A stretch of 64,000 nucleotides of DNA from Roseateles sp. (GCA_016790285.1 JAEUPJ010000039.1:46332-110331); one strand, 5' to 3'; shown: positions 16,601 through 26,506, numbered from the stretch's first letter. Program-made: numbers and translations. The notes: a model not told the origin generated them from the letters alone.

Positions 16601-17494
16601 TCAACCCGAGTCCGGCAGGCGGTGACGCCAGGCCTGCAGCGCAGCGGCCAGTGTGTCGGCCGCGGATGCCTTCGTCGGCAATGGCGGCAGGCCAAGCCTT
16701 GTCGCTGCCTCGCGCAGGCGTTCCGACGGGTGGGTCAGGTCGATGGCAGCGGCACCGTTCTGCTTGGACAGCTTGTGCCCATCGGCGGCCAGCACCAGGG
16801 GCGTGTGCAGATAGCGCGGCGTGGGCAGGCCCAGCGCGCGCTGCAGGGCGATCTGGCGAGGTGTGTTGTCGGCCAGGTCCTCGCCGCGCACGACGTCCGT
16901 GATGCCCTGCTCGGCATCGTCCACCACCACCGCCAACTGGTAGGCCCACAGGCCGTCGGCGCGCTTCAGCACGAAGTCGCCCACCTCGGTGGCGAGGTCC
17001 TGCGTTTGCACCCCGAGCCGCCGGTCCTGCCATTCGATGTGCCCTTGCACCCGAAAGCGCCAGGCGCGTGCGGGCCGGCCCTGGGTGCCGTGGCGGCAGG
17101 TGCCGGGGTAGACCAGTTCGCCGTGCTTGGGCCGAGGGCCGAGGGTGCGCTCGTAGGCGGCGGCAATCTCGGCGCGGGTGCAGGCGCAGCCGTAGGCATG
17201 GCCTGTTGCGATCAGGCGGTCCAGCGCGGCCTGGTAGAGCTCGCCGCGGCGGGACTGCCACACGGGCGGCTCGTCCGGCACCAGCCCCAGTGCCGCCAGC
17301 TGGCCCAGGATCAGCTCGCTCGTGCCCGGCGGGCAGCGCGGGCCGTCGACGTCTTCGATGCGCACCAGCCAGGCGCCGCCGTGCGCACGGGCGTCCAGCC
17401 AGCTGGCCAGGGCGGCCACGAGCGAGCCCTCGTGCAGCGGGCCGGTGGGCGAGGGGGCGAAGCGGCCGCGGTAGGCCGTCAGCGGTGTGTCCAT
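16601..17494 (-). CDS. gluQ: Glutamyl-Q tRNA(Asp) synthetase
   Basis: A 297-residue truncated glutamyl-tRNA-synthetase-like enzyme that attaches glutamate to queuosine at position 34 of tRNA(Asp). The HIGH-type motif appears as [11 protein letters not shown] near residue 17 and the KMSKS-type motif as HKLSKQ. The zinc site pattern CACTRAE ... YPGTCR is present, and the anticodon-binding domain of full GluRS is absent, as expected. The length fits the family. The start is the ATG at 17494, where the [10 protein letters not shown] block begins nine residues in; the frame's longer extension is a shadow of the LysR gene upstream. Confidence 0.95.
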   Translation of the reverse strand: MDTPLTAYRGRFAPSPTGPLHEGSLVAALASWLDARAHGGAWLVRIEDVDGPRCPPGTSELILGQLAALGLVPDEPPVWQSRRGELYQAALDRLIATGHAYGCACTRAEIAAAYERTLGPRPKHGELVYPGTCRHGTQGRPARAWRFRVQGHIEWQDRRLGVQTQDLATEVGDFVLKRADGLWAYQLAVVVDDAEQGITDVVRGEDLADNTPRQIALQRALGLPTPRYLHTPLVLAADGHKLSKQNGAAAIDLTHPSERLREAATRLGLPPLPTKASAADTLAAALQAWRHRLPDSG

Positions 17495-17501
17495 GGCCTC
17501 T

Positions 17502-18470
17502 TCAGAGCAGCAGGCCCTCGTGCTGCTCCAGCAGGGCGCGGCGCGTGGTGTCGCTGCGCAGGCGGTCCAGCCACCAGGCCAGGGCCTTGCCCGGTGTCTG
17601 GCCGGTGTCGCGCCAGGCGTAGTGCATGACGCCCGCCCGGCGGCCTTCGTAGGTGGTCTTGCGCACGAGCCTGCCGGCGTCGATGTGCCGGCGCACCATG
17701 CTGATCGGCAGCGAGCCACAGCCCAGGCCGCGCAGCATGGCCTCGAGCTTGGTGGCCATGGACGGCATGGTCAGCACGTCCTGACCCGGCAGCAGGCCCA
17801 CCGTGATGGGCGCGAGCATGCGGGCGCTGTCGGCCACCGCAATGATGCGGTGCTCGGCGATCTGGGAGGCCGTCAAGGGCTCCGGCAGGGCAGCCAGTGG
17901 ATGGTGCGGCGCGATGCAGAACGCAAACTCCAGCTCGCCCGCGGGCTCGCAATGGATCGTGCTGCTCGCGGCCTGCGCCGGCACCCCCAGGGCCAGGTCG
18001 GCCTGGCCGTGCAGCAGCGCCTCCCAGGTGCCGGCCAGCACTTCGATGCGCAGCTTGAGCCGCGTGGGCGGCGGCGTGCCGTCGTCGCAGCGCTCGGCGT
18101 AGAAGGCCTCCATCAGGTCGAAGACCGCCCGGCGGGCGACGGCGTCGTCCATCACCAGCGTGAGCTCGCTCTCCCAGCCGGTGGCGATGCGCCGCACGCG
18201 GTTGGCGACGGCGTCGAGTTCCTGCAGCAGCCGGCGGCCTTCGTGCAGCAGCTCCAGCCCGGCCGAGGTGAGCACGGCCTGGCGGGAGCTGCGGTCGAAG
18301 AGCAGCACGTCCAGCGCGTCTTCGAGCTGGCGCACGGAGTACGTCAGCGCCGAGGGCACGCGGCCCATCTCGCGGGCGGCCGCCGCGAAGCTGCCGGTGC
18401 GGGCGATGGTGTCCATCATGGCCAGGGCCTCGGGGGTGAGGGCGCGGCGCTTGTCAGAGGCTTGCGACAT
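17502..18470 (-). CDS. LysR-family regulator divergent from pirin
   Basis: A 322-residue LTTR. The N-terminal winged helix reads [33 protein letters not shown] (helix-turn-helix, about residues 25-60), and the C-terminal effector domain has the type I periplasmic-binding fold. It is transcribed away from the pirin-like gene, with a 99-bp intergenic region that contains a TNA-type LTTR box beside its own start. It probably controls pirin and itself. The stop lies 7 bp before the gluQ start on the same strand, so gluQ may be cotranscribed. Confidence 0.93.
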   Translation of the reverse strand: MSQASDKRRALTPEALAMMDTIARTGSFAAAAREMGRVPSALTYSVRQLEDALDVLLFDRSSRQAVLTSAGLELLHEGRRLLQELDAVANRVRRIATGWESELTLVMDDAVARRAVFDLMEAFYAERCDDGTPPPTRLKLRIEVLAGTWEALLHGQADLALGVPAQAASSTIHCEPAGELEFAFCIAPHHPLAALPEPLTASQIAEHRIIAVADSARMLAPITVGLLPGQDVLTMPSMATKLEAMLRGLGCGSLPISMVRRHIDAGRLVRKTTYEGRRAGVMHYAWRDTGQTPGKALAWWLDRLRSDTTRRALLEQHEGLLL

Positions 18471-18472
18471 GC

Positions 18473-18489
18473 ATTCAGTCTATTTGAAT
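18473..18489. promoter_or_regulatory. Candidate LysR box (T-N11-A) in the lysR-pirin intergenic region
   Basis: ATTCA-N7-TGAAT is a perfect 5-bp inverted repeat. It carries the T-N11-A core of LTTR sites and sits 2 bp upstream of the lysR ATG, so binding would also repress lysR. Confidence 0.6.
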
Positions 18490-18569
18490 GATGTCCTCAG
18501 CGCCGGCCGATCGATGGCCCGGGGGGTGGCACCTACATTGAGTTCATCGCAACAAGCAAGGAGCCCAGC

Positions 18570-19307
18570 ATGCAATCGCAACTCATCAAGTCCAGTGACC
18601 GCGGCTATGCCGACCATGGCTGGCTGAAGTCCTTCCACAGCTTCTCCTTCGCCGACTACTACGACCCGGCTCGCATGGGGTTCGGCGCCCTGCGCGTGAT
18701 CAACGAGGACAAGATCGCCCCCGGTACCGGCTTCGGCACCCACGGCCACCGTGACATGGAGATCATCAGCTACGTGCTGTCGGGCGAACTCGCGCACAAG
18801 GACAGCATGGGCAACGGCGAGGCCGGCGCGGCCCAGAAGGGCAAGGAAGCGGGCGTCATCCGCCCGGGTGACGTGCAGCGCATGAGCGCGGGCACCGGCG
18901 TGCTGCACAGCGAGTACAACCATGCCAAGGACCAGACCACGCACTTCCTGCAGATCTGGATCCAGCCCGATGCGCGCGGCATTGCGCCGAGCTACGAGCA
19001 GAAGCACTTCGACACCGCCTCCAAGCGCGGCAAGCTGCGCCTGGTGGCGGCCAACGACGGCGCCGACGGCGCGGTGACCATCCATGCCGATGCGCGGCTG
19101 TATGCCGGGCTGTTCGATGGCGCCGAGACGGCCGAGCTCGACCTCGCCCCGGGGCGCCTGGCCTATGTGCACCTGGTGCGGGGTTCGCTGAACGTGAACG
19201 GGCAAGACCTGACGGCAGGTGATGCCTTGCAGCTTCGGCAAACATCGCGCCTCGCGCTGAAGGCCGGCCAGGACGCCGAAGTCCTCGTCTTCGATCTCGC
19301 AGCCTGA
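18570..19307 (+). CDS. Pirin-family protein
   Basis: A 245-residue bicupin. The N-terminal cupin has FHSFSFADYYDPARMGFG and the metal-binding block THGHRDMEIISYVLSG with a further GVLHSEYN; the C-terminal cupin is the shorter, degenerate kind. Bacterial pirins of this type (YhhW-like) can oxidise quercetin or act as redox-responsive regulators. A good ribosome site (AAGGAG) precedes the ATG. The adjacent LysR regulator and the downstream quinone-reductase-type flavodoxin suggest a response to electrophiles or quinones (inference). Confidence 0.92.
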   Translation: MQSQLIKSSDRGYADHGWLKSFHSFSFADYYDPARMGFGALRVINEDKIAPGTGFGTHGHRDMEIISYVLSGELAHKDSMGNGEAGAAQKGKEAGVIRPGDVQRMSAGTGVLHSEYNHAKDQTTHFLQIWIQPDARGIAPSYEQKHFDTASKRGKLRLVAANDGADGAVTIHADARLYAGLFDGAETAELDLAPGRLAYVHLVRGSLNVNGQDLTAGDALQLRQTSRLALKAGQDAEVLVFDLAA

Positions 19308-19320
19308 TCTCCGCCCCCTC

Positions 19321-19350
19321 GCCCGGCGCCTTCGCGTCGGGCTGTTCTTG
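19321..19350 (+). terminator. Probable terminator after the pirin gene
   Basis: The stem GCCCGGCGC / GCGTCGGGC (one G-T pair, loop CTTC) is followed by TGTTCTTG. It begins 13 bp after the pirin stop and lies before the next gene, so read-through may still feed the flavodoxin gene. Confidence 0.55.
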
Positions 19351-19376
19351 TCCCCCCGACCCCTGAAAGGTTCCCC

Positions 19377-19937
19377 ATGAGCAAGATCATCGTCCTCTTC
19401 CACTCCGGCTACGGCCACACCAAGAAGGTCGCCGAGGCGGTGGCTGGCGCCGCGGGCGCACAGCTGATCGCCATTGACGCCGAAGGCAACATCGGCGAGG
19501 CCGACTGGGCCGCGCTGGCTGCCGCCGACGGCATCATCTTCGGCACGCCCACCTACATGGGCGGCCCGAGCTGGCAGTTCAAGAAGTTCGCCGACGCCAG
19601 CAGCAAGCCCTGGTATGCCCAGGTCTGGAAGGACAAGGTCGCCGCCGGCTTCACCAACTCCGCCACGCTCAACGGCGACAAGCAGGGCACCATCCAGTAC
19701 CTGCACACCCTCAGCCAGCAGCACAGCATGGTCTGGGTCGGCACCGGCATGAAGGCGCCCAACCACAAGGCCGCCACGCGGGACGACCTGAACAACCTGG
19801 GCGGCTACGCCGGCCTCATCACCCAGACCCCGAGCGACGCTTCGGCCGAGGAGATGGTGCCGGGCGACATCGCCACGGCCAAGGCCTTCGGCGAGCGCGT
19901 GAAGGCGGTGGTGGACCGCTGGGTCAAGGCGGCCTAA
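19377..19937 (+). CDS. wrbA: WrbA-like flavodoxin / NAD(P)H:quinone oxidoreductase
   Basis: A 186-residue flavodoxin-fold protein. The FMN phosphate loop is HSGYGHTKKVAEA near residue 9, the second FMN loop is FGTPTYMGGPSWQFKKFAD, and there is GFTNSATLNGDKQ. WrbA-family enzymes reduce quinones by two electrons, protecting from redox cycling. The length is slightly shorter than E. coli WrbA (198). It follows the pirin gene by 69 bp with AAAGG before the ATG. Confidence 0.85.
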   Translation: MSKIIVLFHSGYGHTKKVAEAVAGAAGAQLIAIDAEGNIGEADWAALAAADGIIFGTPTYMGGPSWQFKKFADASSKPWYAQVWKDKVAAGFTNSATLNGDKQGTIQYLHTLSQQHSMVWVGTGMKAPNHKAATRDDLNNLGGYAGLITQTPSDASAEEMVPGDIATAKAFGERVKAVVDRWVKAA

Positions 19938-21127
19938 ACCAGGCCGATGTCGCGCGCACTGGCCCCGGGGAAGACCGTGGCCAGCTGCGCGTCCGACAGC
20001 CCGTACATGCGGCGGGCCAGCCCGCCGAACAGCGCCCGGTACTCGTTGAGCACCGGGTAGTCGCGGTTCTGGAACAGCGTGGAGGCCTTGACCTCGACCT
20101 GTTCGCCCGCGATGCGGCCGCCCTTCACCGCGCCGCCCAGCACCCAGTAGGCGCTACCGTGGCCGTGGTCGGTGCCGCGGTTGCCGTTCTCGCGGAAGGT
20201 GCGGCCGAACTCGCTGACCACCACCACCACGGTGTTGTTCCACTTCGGCCCCATCTCGTCGGCGAACAGGGCCAGGCCCTTGCCCAGCTCGCCGAGCTTG
20301 GTGGCCAGCTGGCCGGTGGCGCCGCCTTCGCCCACGTGGGTGTCCCAGCCGCCGACGTCGATGAAGCCGAGCGTCACACGCTCGCGCATCAACCGCGCGA
20401 CGCGCCGTGCCTCCAGCGCGAAGCCCTTGGCCGCGATGGCGCCACGGCTGGCGGCTTCCATCTCGCCGGCCATCTCGCGCGTGACCTCGTCGCGCACCTC
20501 GAAGCCCCCGCTCACCGTGCCGGCCAGGCGTGTGTTGGCATACATGCCGGCAATCACCTGGGCCTGCGCGGCGTTGATGGCCGGCTTGCCCAGGTCCCGC
20601 AGCGCCTGGTTGGCCACGGGCAGCTGGCCGCGCAGGATGAGAGGCACCTGGTCGGTGAAGGCCATCGCCTCCAGCCGCGAACTCGCTGGCGCGCCCGCGC
20701 CGATCACGCCGGCCAGCCGGTTCATGAAGCCGCTGCGGAAGTCGCGGTTGCCCGCGCTGATGTCATCGGCCTGGCCGAGCTCGATGTGATCCTGGGTCTC
20801 GAAGTGGCTGCGCGAGGCATCGTTGGTGCCGGCGAAGGGCACGAAGGCCGCCTGCTGCTTGAGCCACAGGGCGTGGATGCTGTCGGCCACGGCGGGCGCC
20901 AGGCCCCAGTCGGCGTCCAGCGGCAGCGCAGCGCTCTTGGCGATGGCGATGTTGGGGCGCGCCTCGTAGTAGAAGCTCGAGGACGTGGGCACCAGCAGGT
21001 TCGCCGCGTCGTAGGCGCCGCGCAGGAACACGACCAGCAGGCGCGGTGTGTCGGGTGACGCGGCCCACAGCCGCGTGGGCAGCAGCGCGGCACCCAGGCC
21101 GAGTTGGAGCAGATGGCGTCGTTGCAT
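19934..21127 (-). CDS. DUF1501 exported protein
   Basis: A 397-residue protein with a twin-arginine-like N-terminus (QRRHLLQLGLGAALLPTRLWA). The fold resembles the alkaline phosphatase/sulfatase superfamily: VVFLRGAYDAANLLVP, GTNDASRSHFETQDHIELG, FIDVGGWDTHVGEG and VVVSEFGRTFRENGNRGTDHGHGSAYWVLGG are DUF1501 hallmarks with potential metal ligands. It is encoded 4 bp after the DUF1800 gene, the standard pairing for these families. Function is unknown. Its 3' end overlaps the end of the wrbA gene by 4 bp. Confidence 0.92.
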   Translation of the reverse strand: MQRRHLLQLGLGAALLPTRLWAASPDTPRLLVVFLRGAYDAANLLVPTSSSFYYEARPNIAIAKSAALPLDADWGLAPAVADSIHALWLKQQAAFVPFAGTNDASRSHFETQDHIELGQADDISAGNRDFRSGFMNRLAGVIGAGAPASSRLEAMAFTDQVPLILRGQLPVANQALRDLGKPAINAAQAQVIAGMYANTRLAGTVSGGFEVRDEVTREMAGEMEAASRGAIAAKGFALEARRVARLMRERVTLGFIDVGGWDTHVGEGGATGQLATKLGELGKGLALFADEMGPKWNNTVVVVVSEFGRTFRENGNRGTDHGHGSAYWVLGGAVKGGRIAGEQVEVKASTLFQNRDYPVLNEYRALFGGLARRMYGLSDAQLATVFPGASARDIGLV

Positions 21128-21131
21128 GGGG

Positions 21132-22661
21132 TCACCTGTGCATGAAGTCAGGGGAGGCGAGCAGGTAGGTGTTCCATTCCTGCGGTGAGGTCGCCTGGGC
21201 CAGGGCCTGCTGCGTGGCCGCCGTGAGGCGCGGGGCGATGCCTTCGTAGTAGAGCGGGTTGGCCAGCTGCGGGAAGGCCGGTCGGTCCTTCGGTTCGCCA
21301 TCGACCTTGAACAGGCCCGCGCTGCCACTGCCGATGGCGCGGGCGATCTCGAAGCGCGTGGTCATCTGCCCCGGGCCGGCCCAGGCGTTCTCGTCGAGCG
21401 GGTAGCCATCGGGCGTCTGGCGGTTGTAGGGCGCTTGGCCCAGGCGGTAGAGCCAGCCGATCATGGGCCCGGTGTTGAGCACCACCTTGTCGGGGTAGGC
21501 CAGGCGCACGGCCGAGACGACGTATTGCGTCGGGTCCTTGAACTTGCGGCCGAGCGAAGCCTCGAACTCGGGCGAGCTCACCATGGCGCGCAGCACCTCG
21601 GCGATGCGCCCGTCACTTTGCTGCCAGCGCTCGGCCATGCGCTCGACCAGCGCGGGTGGCGGCTCGTCGGCCACGAAGTACTGCGCCAGCTTGCGTGACA
21701 CGAAGCGCGCGGTGCTCGGGTGCCGTGCCAGCAGGTCCAGCACCTGTTCGAGCTCGCCATAACCCTCGCCCTTGACGGTGATACCCAGCAGCGCCTTCTC
21801 GCCGAAGTCGTGCCGCGCCGGGTTGAACTCCATCAGCCCCACGCGGCGGTACTGCGCTTCCTGGGCGGGCTTGAGCTTGGGGCGGTTGTCGGTCAGGTTC
21901 ACGCCCAGGCCGGTGAGCACGCGGGCGAGTTCCTGCACGTCGCGCTGGCTGTAGCCGCCGCCCACCCCCAGGGTGTGCAGCTCCAGCAACTCGCGGGCGT
22001 AGTTCTCGTTGATGCGGTTGGCGCCGTTCTGCTCGTTGTCGAGGTAGCGCAGCATGGCCGGGTGGTGGGCGGTGTAGCCCAGCAGGTCGCGAAAGCGCCC
22101 GAGCGCGCGTTCGCGCAGGCCCTGCTCGTAGTCGCCCACCATCACGCGCAGGTTGGCCTTGTACTGGTGCACGTTGAAGTGGTTGAACCAGAACCAGGTG
22201 AGCTGCTCCTGCACCTGGTTTGGCGAGTACAGCGCGTTGAGGAGCTGGCGGGCCGAGGCCTCGCGGGCGAGCTTGGTCAGGGCCTGCTGATAGTTCTTCT
22301 GGGCTTCGGCCTTCGCGGCATCGTCGGTGAGAGCGTCGGCCGCCTTGCGCTGCGCTTCCAGGCGTTGCACCAACGCGGGCAAAGGCTCCTTCTGGATGGC
22401 CAGCGCCTGGATCTGGGACTGGGCGGCGTCAGGCAGCGCGGCAGCGGTGGCGGGCTGCAGCTGCCGCTCAAGCCACGCGCTGCGGCCCTGGGTGCGCACC
22501 TGGGCCAGGTCGGCGCTGCTGGCGCCGAAGCTCAGGCGGTCCAGCCAGAGGGCGTCCTGGGCTGCGTTGCCTGCAGGGCGGCCGCCCGGAGAGGGCGGGG
22601 CGCCGGCGCAGGCGGCGAGCAGCACGGCGCTGCACAGGGCGAGTCGGGACAGGACCTTCAT
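21132..22661 (-). CDS. DUF1800 lipoprotein
   Basis: A 509-residue protein starting with a lipoprotein signal (AVLLAAC, Cys at about residue 17). The DUF1800 body shows WLDRLSFGAS, LTWFWFNHFNVH, NENYARELLELHTLGV and YSQRDVQELARVLTG, with metal-binding-like Asn/Glu/His clusters. It is the upstream partner of the DUF1501 gene, with the two stop and start codons 4 bp apart. Together they probably act in the periplasm, but no activity is established. The ATG at 22661 is chosen for the lipobox; the frame upstream is out of character. Confidence 0.92.
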   Translation of the reverse strand: MKVLSRLALCSAVLLAACAGAPPSPGGRPAGNAAQDALWLDRLSFGASSADLAQVRTQGRSAWLERQLQPATAAALPDAAQSQIQALAIQKEPLPALVQRLEAQRKAADALTDDAAKAEAQKNYQQALTKLAREASARQLLNALYSPNQVQEQLTWFWFNHFNVHQYKANLRVMVGDYEQGLRERALGRFRDLLGYTAHHPAMLRYLDNEQNGANRINENYARELLELHTLGVGGGYSQRDVQELARVLTGLGVNLTDNRPKLKPAQEAQYRRVGLMEFNPARHDFGEKALLGITVKGEGYGELEQVLDLLARHPSTARFVSRKLAQYFVADEPPPALVERMAERWQQSDGRIAEVLRAMVSSPEFEASLGRKFKDPTQYVVSAVRLAYPDKVVLNTGPMIGWLYRLGQAPYNRQTPDGYPLDENAWAGPGQMTTRFEIARAIGSGSAGLFKVDGEPKDRPAFPQLANPLYYEGIAPRLTAATQQALAQATSPQEWNTYLLASPDFMHR

Positions 22662-22930
22662 GGCGGCGGAGTGGGCTGGGGTAGCGGGCCAACGAGCGCC
22701 TGCGGCCGTTGGTTGACGGGCCAACCTTAGCAGGGGCCGTGCCCCCCTAGTGTGTCGGCGCGCTGAGCAATTGTTTCTGCTGTGTGCCCGCAAAGGGGCC
22801 GTTCGGGCTGGTGTGTGTCTGCGCCGAGATATTCCGGCGACACGTCGGAAACGGCGCGCCCGGACAGTGGCCAGGCGCCGCGGCATAACGCCCGGCCATC
22901 TCAACCGAGCCTTGCCCAGGAGCACACCGC

Positions 22931-23872
22931 ATGAACACACCACCCCCGGCCCCGCTGCGGGCCACCGGACCTGCCGGGCCGACCGGGCCCACCGACCCTT
23001 CACGCCGACGTGGCCTGCTGAGTGCGCTCGGCGGCCTGGGCGGCCTGGGCGCCACGGCGCTGCTGGGCTGCGGCGGCGGGGGGCAGTCGGCGCAGGCCGA
23101 CACCACCGGCGCCCTGGCGCTGGACGAGGACACCGAGGCCGGCCTCACCAAGATCATGGCCACCAGCGCCGTCACCTGCAGCCTGGCGGCAACCGAAACG
23201 GAAGGCCCCTATCCGCTGCGCGCCGTGCTGGCCAATGCCGCCCTCGTGCGGGCGGACATGACCGAGGGCAAGACCGGCGTGCCGCTGACGCTGCGGCTCA
23301 AGCTCGTGGACCTGAACAACGGCTGCGCCGCCATCGCCGGGGCCTGGGTCTACATCTGGCATTGCGACAAGGACGGGCTGTACTCCGGCTATGACGCGAG
23401 CAACAACGCCGGCCAGGCCAACCTCACCTACCTGCGCGGCATCCAGCAGAGCGACAGCAACGGGCTGGTGACCTTCAAGACCATCTACCCCGGCTGGTAC
23501 GCGGGCCGCATCACGCACATCCACTGCATGGTGTTCCTGGCGGGCAGCACGCTGTCCAGCAGTTCGTCGTCCATGGCCACGACGCAGTTCGCCTTCCCGC
23601 TGGCCACCACGGCCGCGGTGTATGCCAGCGCCCTGTACACCAAGGGCCAGAACACGTCGGTCACCAGCTTTGCCGCCGACAACGTCTTCTCCGACGGCAC
23701 GGCCACCGAGATGCTGGCGCTGTCCGGCAGCGTCAAGTCGGGCTACGTGGGCGGCATCGTCATCGGTGTGGACCAGACCGTGTCCAACGGTGGCGGTGGC
23801 GGTGGTGCCCCCGGGCCCACGCCACCTGGCAACCCGCCGCCCTTGCCGCCTGGCCCGGCCCCCCTCGGTTGA
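22931..23872 (+). CDS. Intradiol-ring-cleavage dioxygenase-like exported lipoprotein
   Basis: A 313-residue protein. The N-terminus has an RRRG motif then a Gly/Leu-rich hydrophobic stretch ending LLGCGGGG, which fits a Tat-exported lipoprotein. The core shows the protocatechuate dioxygenase-like beta fold: ETEGPYPL, VYIWHCDKDGLYSGYD, then FKTIYPGWYAGRITHIHCMVF. This keeps the Tyr/His ligand pattern (Y...Y...HIH) of non-haem Fe(III) enzymes. The last 25 residues are Gly/Pro-rich. Cytosolic intradiol enzymes lack an export signal; this extracytoplasmic subgroup has no proven substrate. It is followed 14 bp later by a PEP-CTERM gene. Confidence 0.85.
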   Translation: MNTPPPAPLRATGPAGPTGPTDPSRRRGLLSALGGLGGLGATALLGCGGGGQSAQADTTGALALDEDTEAGLTKIMATSAVTCSLAATETEGPYPLRAVLANAALVRADMTEGKTGVPLTLRLKLVDLNNGCAAIAGAWVYIWHCDKDGLYSGYDASNNAGQANLTYLRGIQQSDSNGLVTFKTIYPGWYAGRITHIHCMVFLAGSTLSSSSSSMATTQFAFPLATTAAVYASALYTKGQNTSVTSFAADNVFSDGTATEMLALSGSVKSGYVGGIVIGVDQTVSNGGGGGGAPGPTPPGNPPPLPPGPAPLG

Positions 23873-23886
23873 ACTGGAGAACTCCC

Positions 23887-24489
23887 ATGACGAACAAGAC
23901 TCCCCTGGGCCGCGCGGGCGCCGCACGGTTCGCGGCCTTCGCCGCGTTTGCGGCATGTGTGGCCTTCGCGCTCGCGGCGCCCCTCGCAGCGCACGCCGAG
24001 GTCATTGACAACGCCGGCTTCGAATCAGGCCTGGCTGGCTGGACGTCGAGCGCCGGCGTCACGGCCGACGGCAGCGACGTGCACGGCGGCGCGCTGGCCG
24101 CCCGTCTGGCTGACGACACGGCCGCACTGACGGCCACGCTGGCGAGCGCGGTGGCGGCCGACGCCGTCAGCAGCTTCGGCTTCTGGGCGCGCAGCGACGC
24201 CGGCGTGCTGAGCCTCGTGGTGTTTAACTACAGCGACGGCACGGACAGCGGCACGGACGTGTCCCTGTTCGACCTCGGCAACACCGACTGGACGTTCTAC
24301 GACCTCAGCGCAGCGCTGGCGGCCGGCAAGACCCTCGTGGGCTTCACGGTGTACGGCAGCAGTGCGGCAGCCACGTTCATCGACGATGTGGTGCTCACCA
24401 CGGCGACAGCCGCCGTGCCGGAGCCGGCATCGGCGGCCTTGCTGCTCGCAGGGCTGGGCGCCCTCGGGTGGCGCAGGCTGCGGCACTGA
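23887..24489 (+). CDS. PEP-CTERM protein downstream of the dioxygenase-like gene
   Basis: A 200-residue exported protein. Signal peptide to about residue 38 (LAAHA-E). The mature domain begins EVIDNAGFESGLAGWTSS, a typical carbohydrate-binding-like or choice-of-anchor start. The C-terminus is a textbook PEP-CTERM (VPEPASAALLLAGLGALGWRRLRH). The ribosome site GGAGAA lies 7 bp before the ATG. It is transcribed with the upstream dioxygenase-like gene (14 bp gap), which suggests a joint role at the cell surface. No catalytic motifs were seen. Confidence 0.88.
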   Translation: MTNKTPLGRAGAARFAAFAAFAACVAFALAAPLAAHAEVIDNAGFESGLAGWTSSAGVTADGSDVHGGALAARLADDTAALTATLASAVAADAVSSFGFWARSDAGVLSLVVFNYSDGTDSGTDVSLFDLGNTDWTFYDLSAALAAGKTLVGFTVYGSSAAATFIDDVVLTTATAAVPEPASAALLLAGLGALGWRRLRH

Positions 24490-24510
24490 GTCGGGCTGGG
24501 CGCGTCGCGC

Positions 24511-25503
24511 TCAGCGACCGCCCGGCGTGTAGATCTGGTCGAACACGCCGCCGTCGTCGAAGTGGGTCTTCTGGGCCTGGCGCCAGCCGCCGAACAGCTC
24601 GTCGATGGTGAAGAGCTTCACCGGCGCGAACTGCTTGGCGTACTTGGCGGCGACCTTGGCGTCGCGCGGGCGGTAGTAGTTCTTCGCGGCAATCTCCTGG
24701 CCTTGCGCGCTGTAGAGGTAGTCCAGGTAGGCCTGGGCCTGCTTGCGGGTGCCGCGCTTGTCGACGACCTTGTCGACGATGGCCACCGGCGGTTCGGCCA
24801 GGATGGACAGGCTCGGCGTGACGATCTCGAACTTCTCGGGGCCGAGTTCCTTCACGGCCAGGTAGGCCTCGTTCTCCCAGGCGATCAGCACGTCGCCGAT
24901 GCCGCGCTCGACGAACGTCGTCGTGGAGCCGCGGGCGCCCGAGTCCAGCACCTTGGTGTTGGCGTAGATGCGCTTGACGAAGTCCTTGGCCGAGGCGGGC
25001 GTGCCGCCGTTGTTGAGCGCAAAGCCCCAGGCGGCGAGGTAGTTCCAGCGGGCGCCGCCGCTCGTCTTGGGGTTGGGCGTGATCACCTCCACGCCGCTGC
25101 GGGCGAGGTCGGGCCAGTTATTGATCTTCTTCGGGTTGCCCTTGCGCACCAGGAACACGATGGTGGACGTGTAGGGGCTCGCGTTGTGGGGCAGCTTCTT
25201 CTGCCAGTCCAGCGGCAGCAGCTGGCGATCGGCCAGGGCGTCGATGTCGTAGGCCAGCGCCAGCGTCACGACGTCGGCTTCCAGGCCGTCGATGACCGAG
25301 CGGGCCTGCTTGCCCGAGCCGCCGTGCGAGGCCTTGATGCTGATCGTCTCGCCGGTCTTGGCCTTCCACTGCGTGGCAAAGGCCTTGTTGAAGTCCTGGT
25401 AGAGCTCGCGCGTCGGGTCGTAGGAGACGTTGAGCAGGGAGGTTTGCGCCAGTGCGCCAGTGGCGGCGATGGCGAGGGAGAGGGCGGTGAGAAGGCGGCG
25501 CAT
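24511..25503 (-). CDS. sbp: Sulfate ABC transporter substrate-binding protein (first copy)
   Basis: A 330-residue periplasmic protein with signal peptide ([10 protein letters not shown]). Conserved Sbp/CysP motifs are [46 protein letters not shown], and [21 protein letters not shown]. It binds sulfate or thiosulfate for the CysTWA permease encoded at 28.4-31.2 kb. It lies 43 bp after cysB on the same strand, so the two are likely one transcript. A second paralogue with its own promoter region heads the permease operon; the two may differ in ligand preference. Confidence 0.94.
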   Translation of the reverse strand: MRRLLTALSLAIAATGALAQTSLLNVSYDPTRELYQDFNKAFATQWKAKTGETISIKASHGGSGKQARSVIDGLEADVVTLALAYDIDALADRQLLPLDWQKKLPHNASPYTSTIVFLVRKGNPKKINNWPDLARSGVEVITPNPKTSGGARWNYLAAWGFALNNGGTPASAKDFVKRIYANTKVLDSGARGSTTTFVERGIGDVLIAWENEAYLAVKELGPEKFEIVTPSLSILAEPPVAIVDKVVDKRGTRKQAQAYLDYLYSAQGQEIAAKNYYRPRDAKVAAKYAKQFAPVKLFTIDELFGGWRQAQKTHFDDGGVFDQIYTPGGR

Positions 25504-25546
25504 GGGCGAGCTGTCGTTGGGGTTCGGGAAGAAGGGCAGGAAGGGG

Positions 25547-26506
25547 TCAGGCCGCGCGGGACCAGGCCAGCACGGGCTCGCCCGGCGGCAGTTCATGGCG
25601 GGCGGCGTCCACCACCTCACGCTTGAGCGGCGAGGCGAAGGTCTGGATGAACTCGTACACGTAGTCGCGCAGGTAGGCGCTGCGGCGCACGGCCAGGCGG
25701 GTCATGTTGTCGGCGAAGAGGTGGCGGGCGTCGACGGCGCGCAGGTGGCGGTCGCGCTCCTCGTCGAAGGCGATGGCCGCGACGATGCCCACGCCCAGGC
25801 CCAGCTCCACATAGGTCTTGATCACGTCGGCGTCCATGGCGCTGAGCACGATGTGGGGCGTGAGCTGCGCGGCGGCGAAGGCCTCGTCGATGTGCGAGCG
25901 GCCGGTGTAGCCGGGCTCGTAGGTGACGATGGGGAATTGCGCCAGGCGGGCCAGCGTGAGCGGGCCGTCCAGCAGCGGGTGTTCGGGAGGCGCCACCACC
26001 GAGTGCGTCCAGCGGTAGCAGGGCAGGGCCACCAGCTCGGGGTACTGGGCGAGCGCTTCGGTGGCGATGCCGACATCGGCTTCGCCGTCCAGCAGCAGGC
26101 GGGCGATCTGTTGCGGCGAGCCTTGCTGCAGGTGCAGGCTGACGTCGGGGTGATGGGCGCGGAAGTCGCGCACGGCGGGCGGCAGCGCGTAGCGGGCCTG
26201 GCTGTGGGTGGCGGCGATGCGCAGCCGGCCGCTGCCGGCCTGGGCGAAGTCGTCGGCTGCGCGCTTGAGGTTTTCGGCCTCCTGCAGCAGCCGCTCGATG
26301 ACGGGCAGCACCTGCTCGCCCGGCTCGGTCAGGCCGGTGAGGCGCTTGCCCACCCGCACGAAGAGCTCGATGCCCAGCTCATCTTCCAGCTCGCGGATCT
26401 GGCGGCTCACGCCCGGCTGCGACGTGTGCAGGGCCTGCGCCACCTCGGTCAGGTTGAAGCCGCGGCGTTGGGCCTCGCGGACGGAACGGAGCTGCTGGAA
26501 GTTCAT
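25547..26506 (-). CDS. cysB: CysB-type LysR regulator of sulfur assimilation
   Basis: A 319-residue regulator of the CysB/Cbl group. The N-terminus has [35 protein letters not shown], and the inducer domain shows [41 protein letters not shown] and [16 protein letters not shown]. These match the N-acetylserine-responsive family closely. The encoded sbp follows directly downstream. The ATG at 26506 is chosen; the further upstream ATG at 26590 would enter the divergent promoter region. Confidence 0.93.
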   Translation of the reverse strand: MNFQQLRSVREAQRRGFNLTEVAQALHTSQPGVSRQIRELEDELGIELFVRVGKRLTGLTEPGEQVLPVIERLLQEAENLKRAADDFAQAGSGRLRIAATHSQARYALPPAVRDFRAHHPDVSLHLQQGSPQQIARLLLDGEADVGIATEALAQYPELVALPCYRWTHSVVAPPEHPLLDGPLTLARLAQFPIVTYEPGYTGRSHIDEAFAAAQLTPHIVLSAMDADVIKTYVELGLGVGIVAAIAFDEERDRHLRAVDARHLFADNMTRLAVRRSAYLRDYVYEFIQTFASPLKREVVDAARHELPPGEPVLAWSRAA

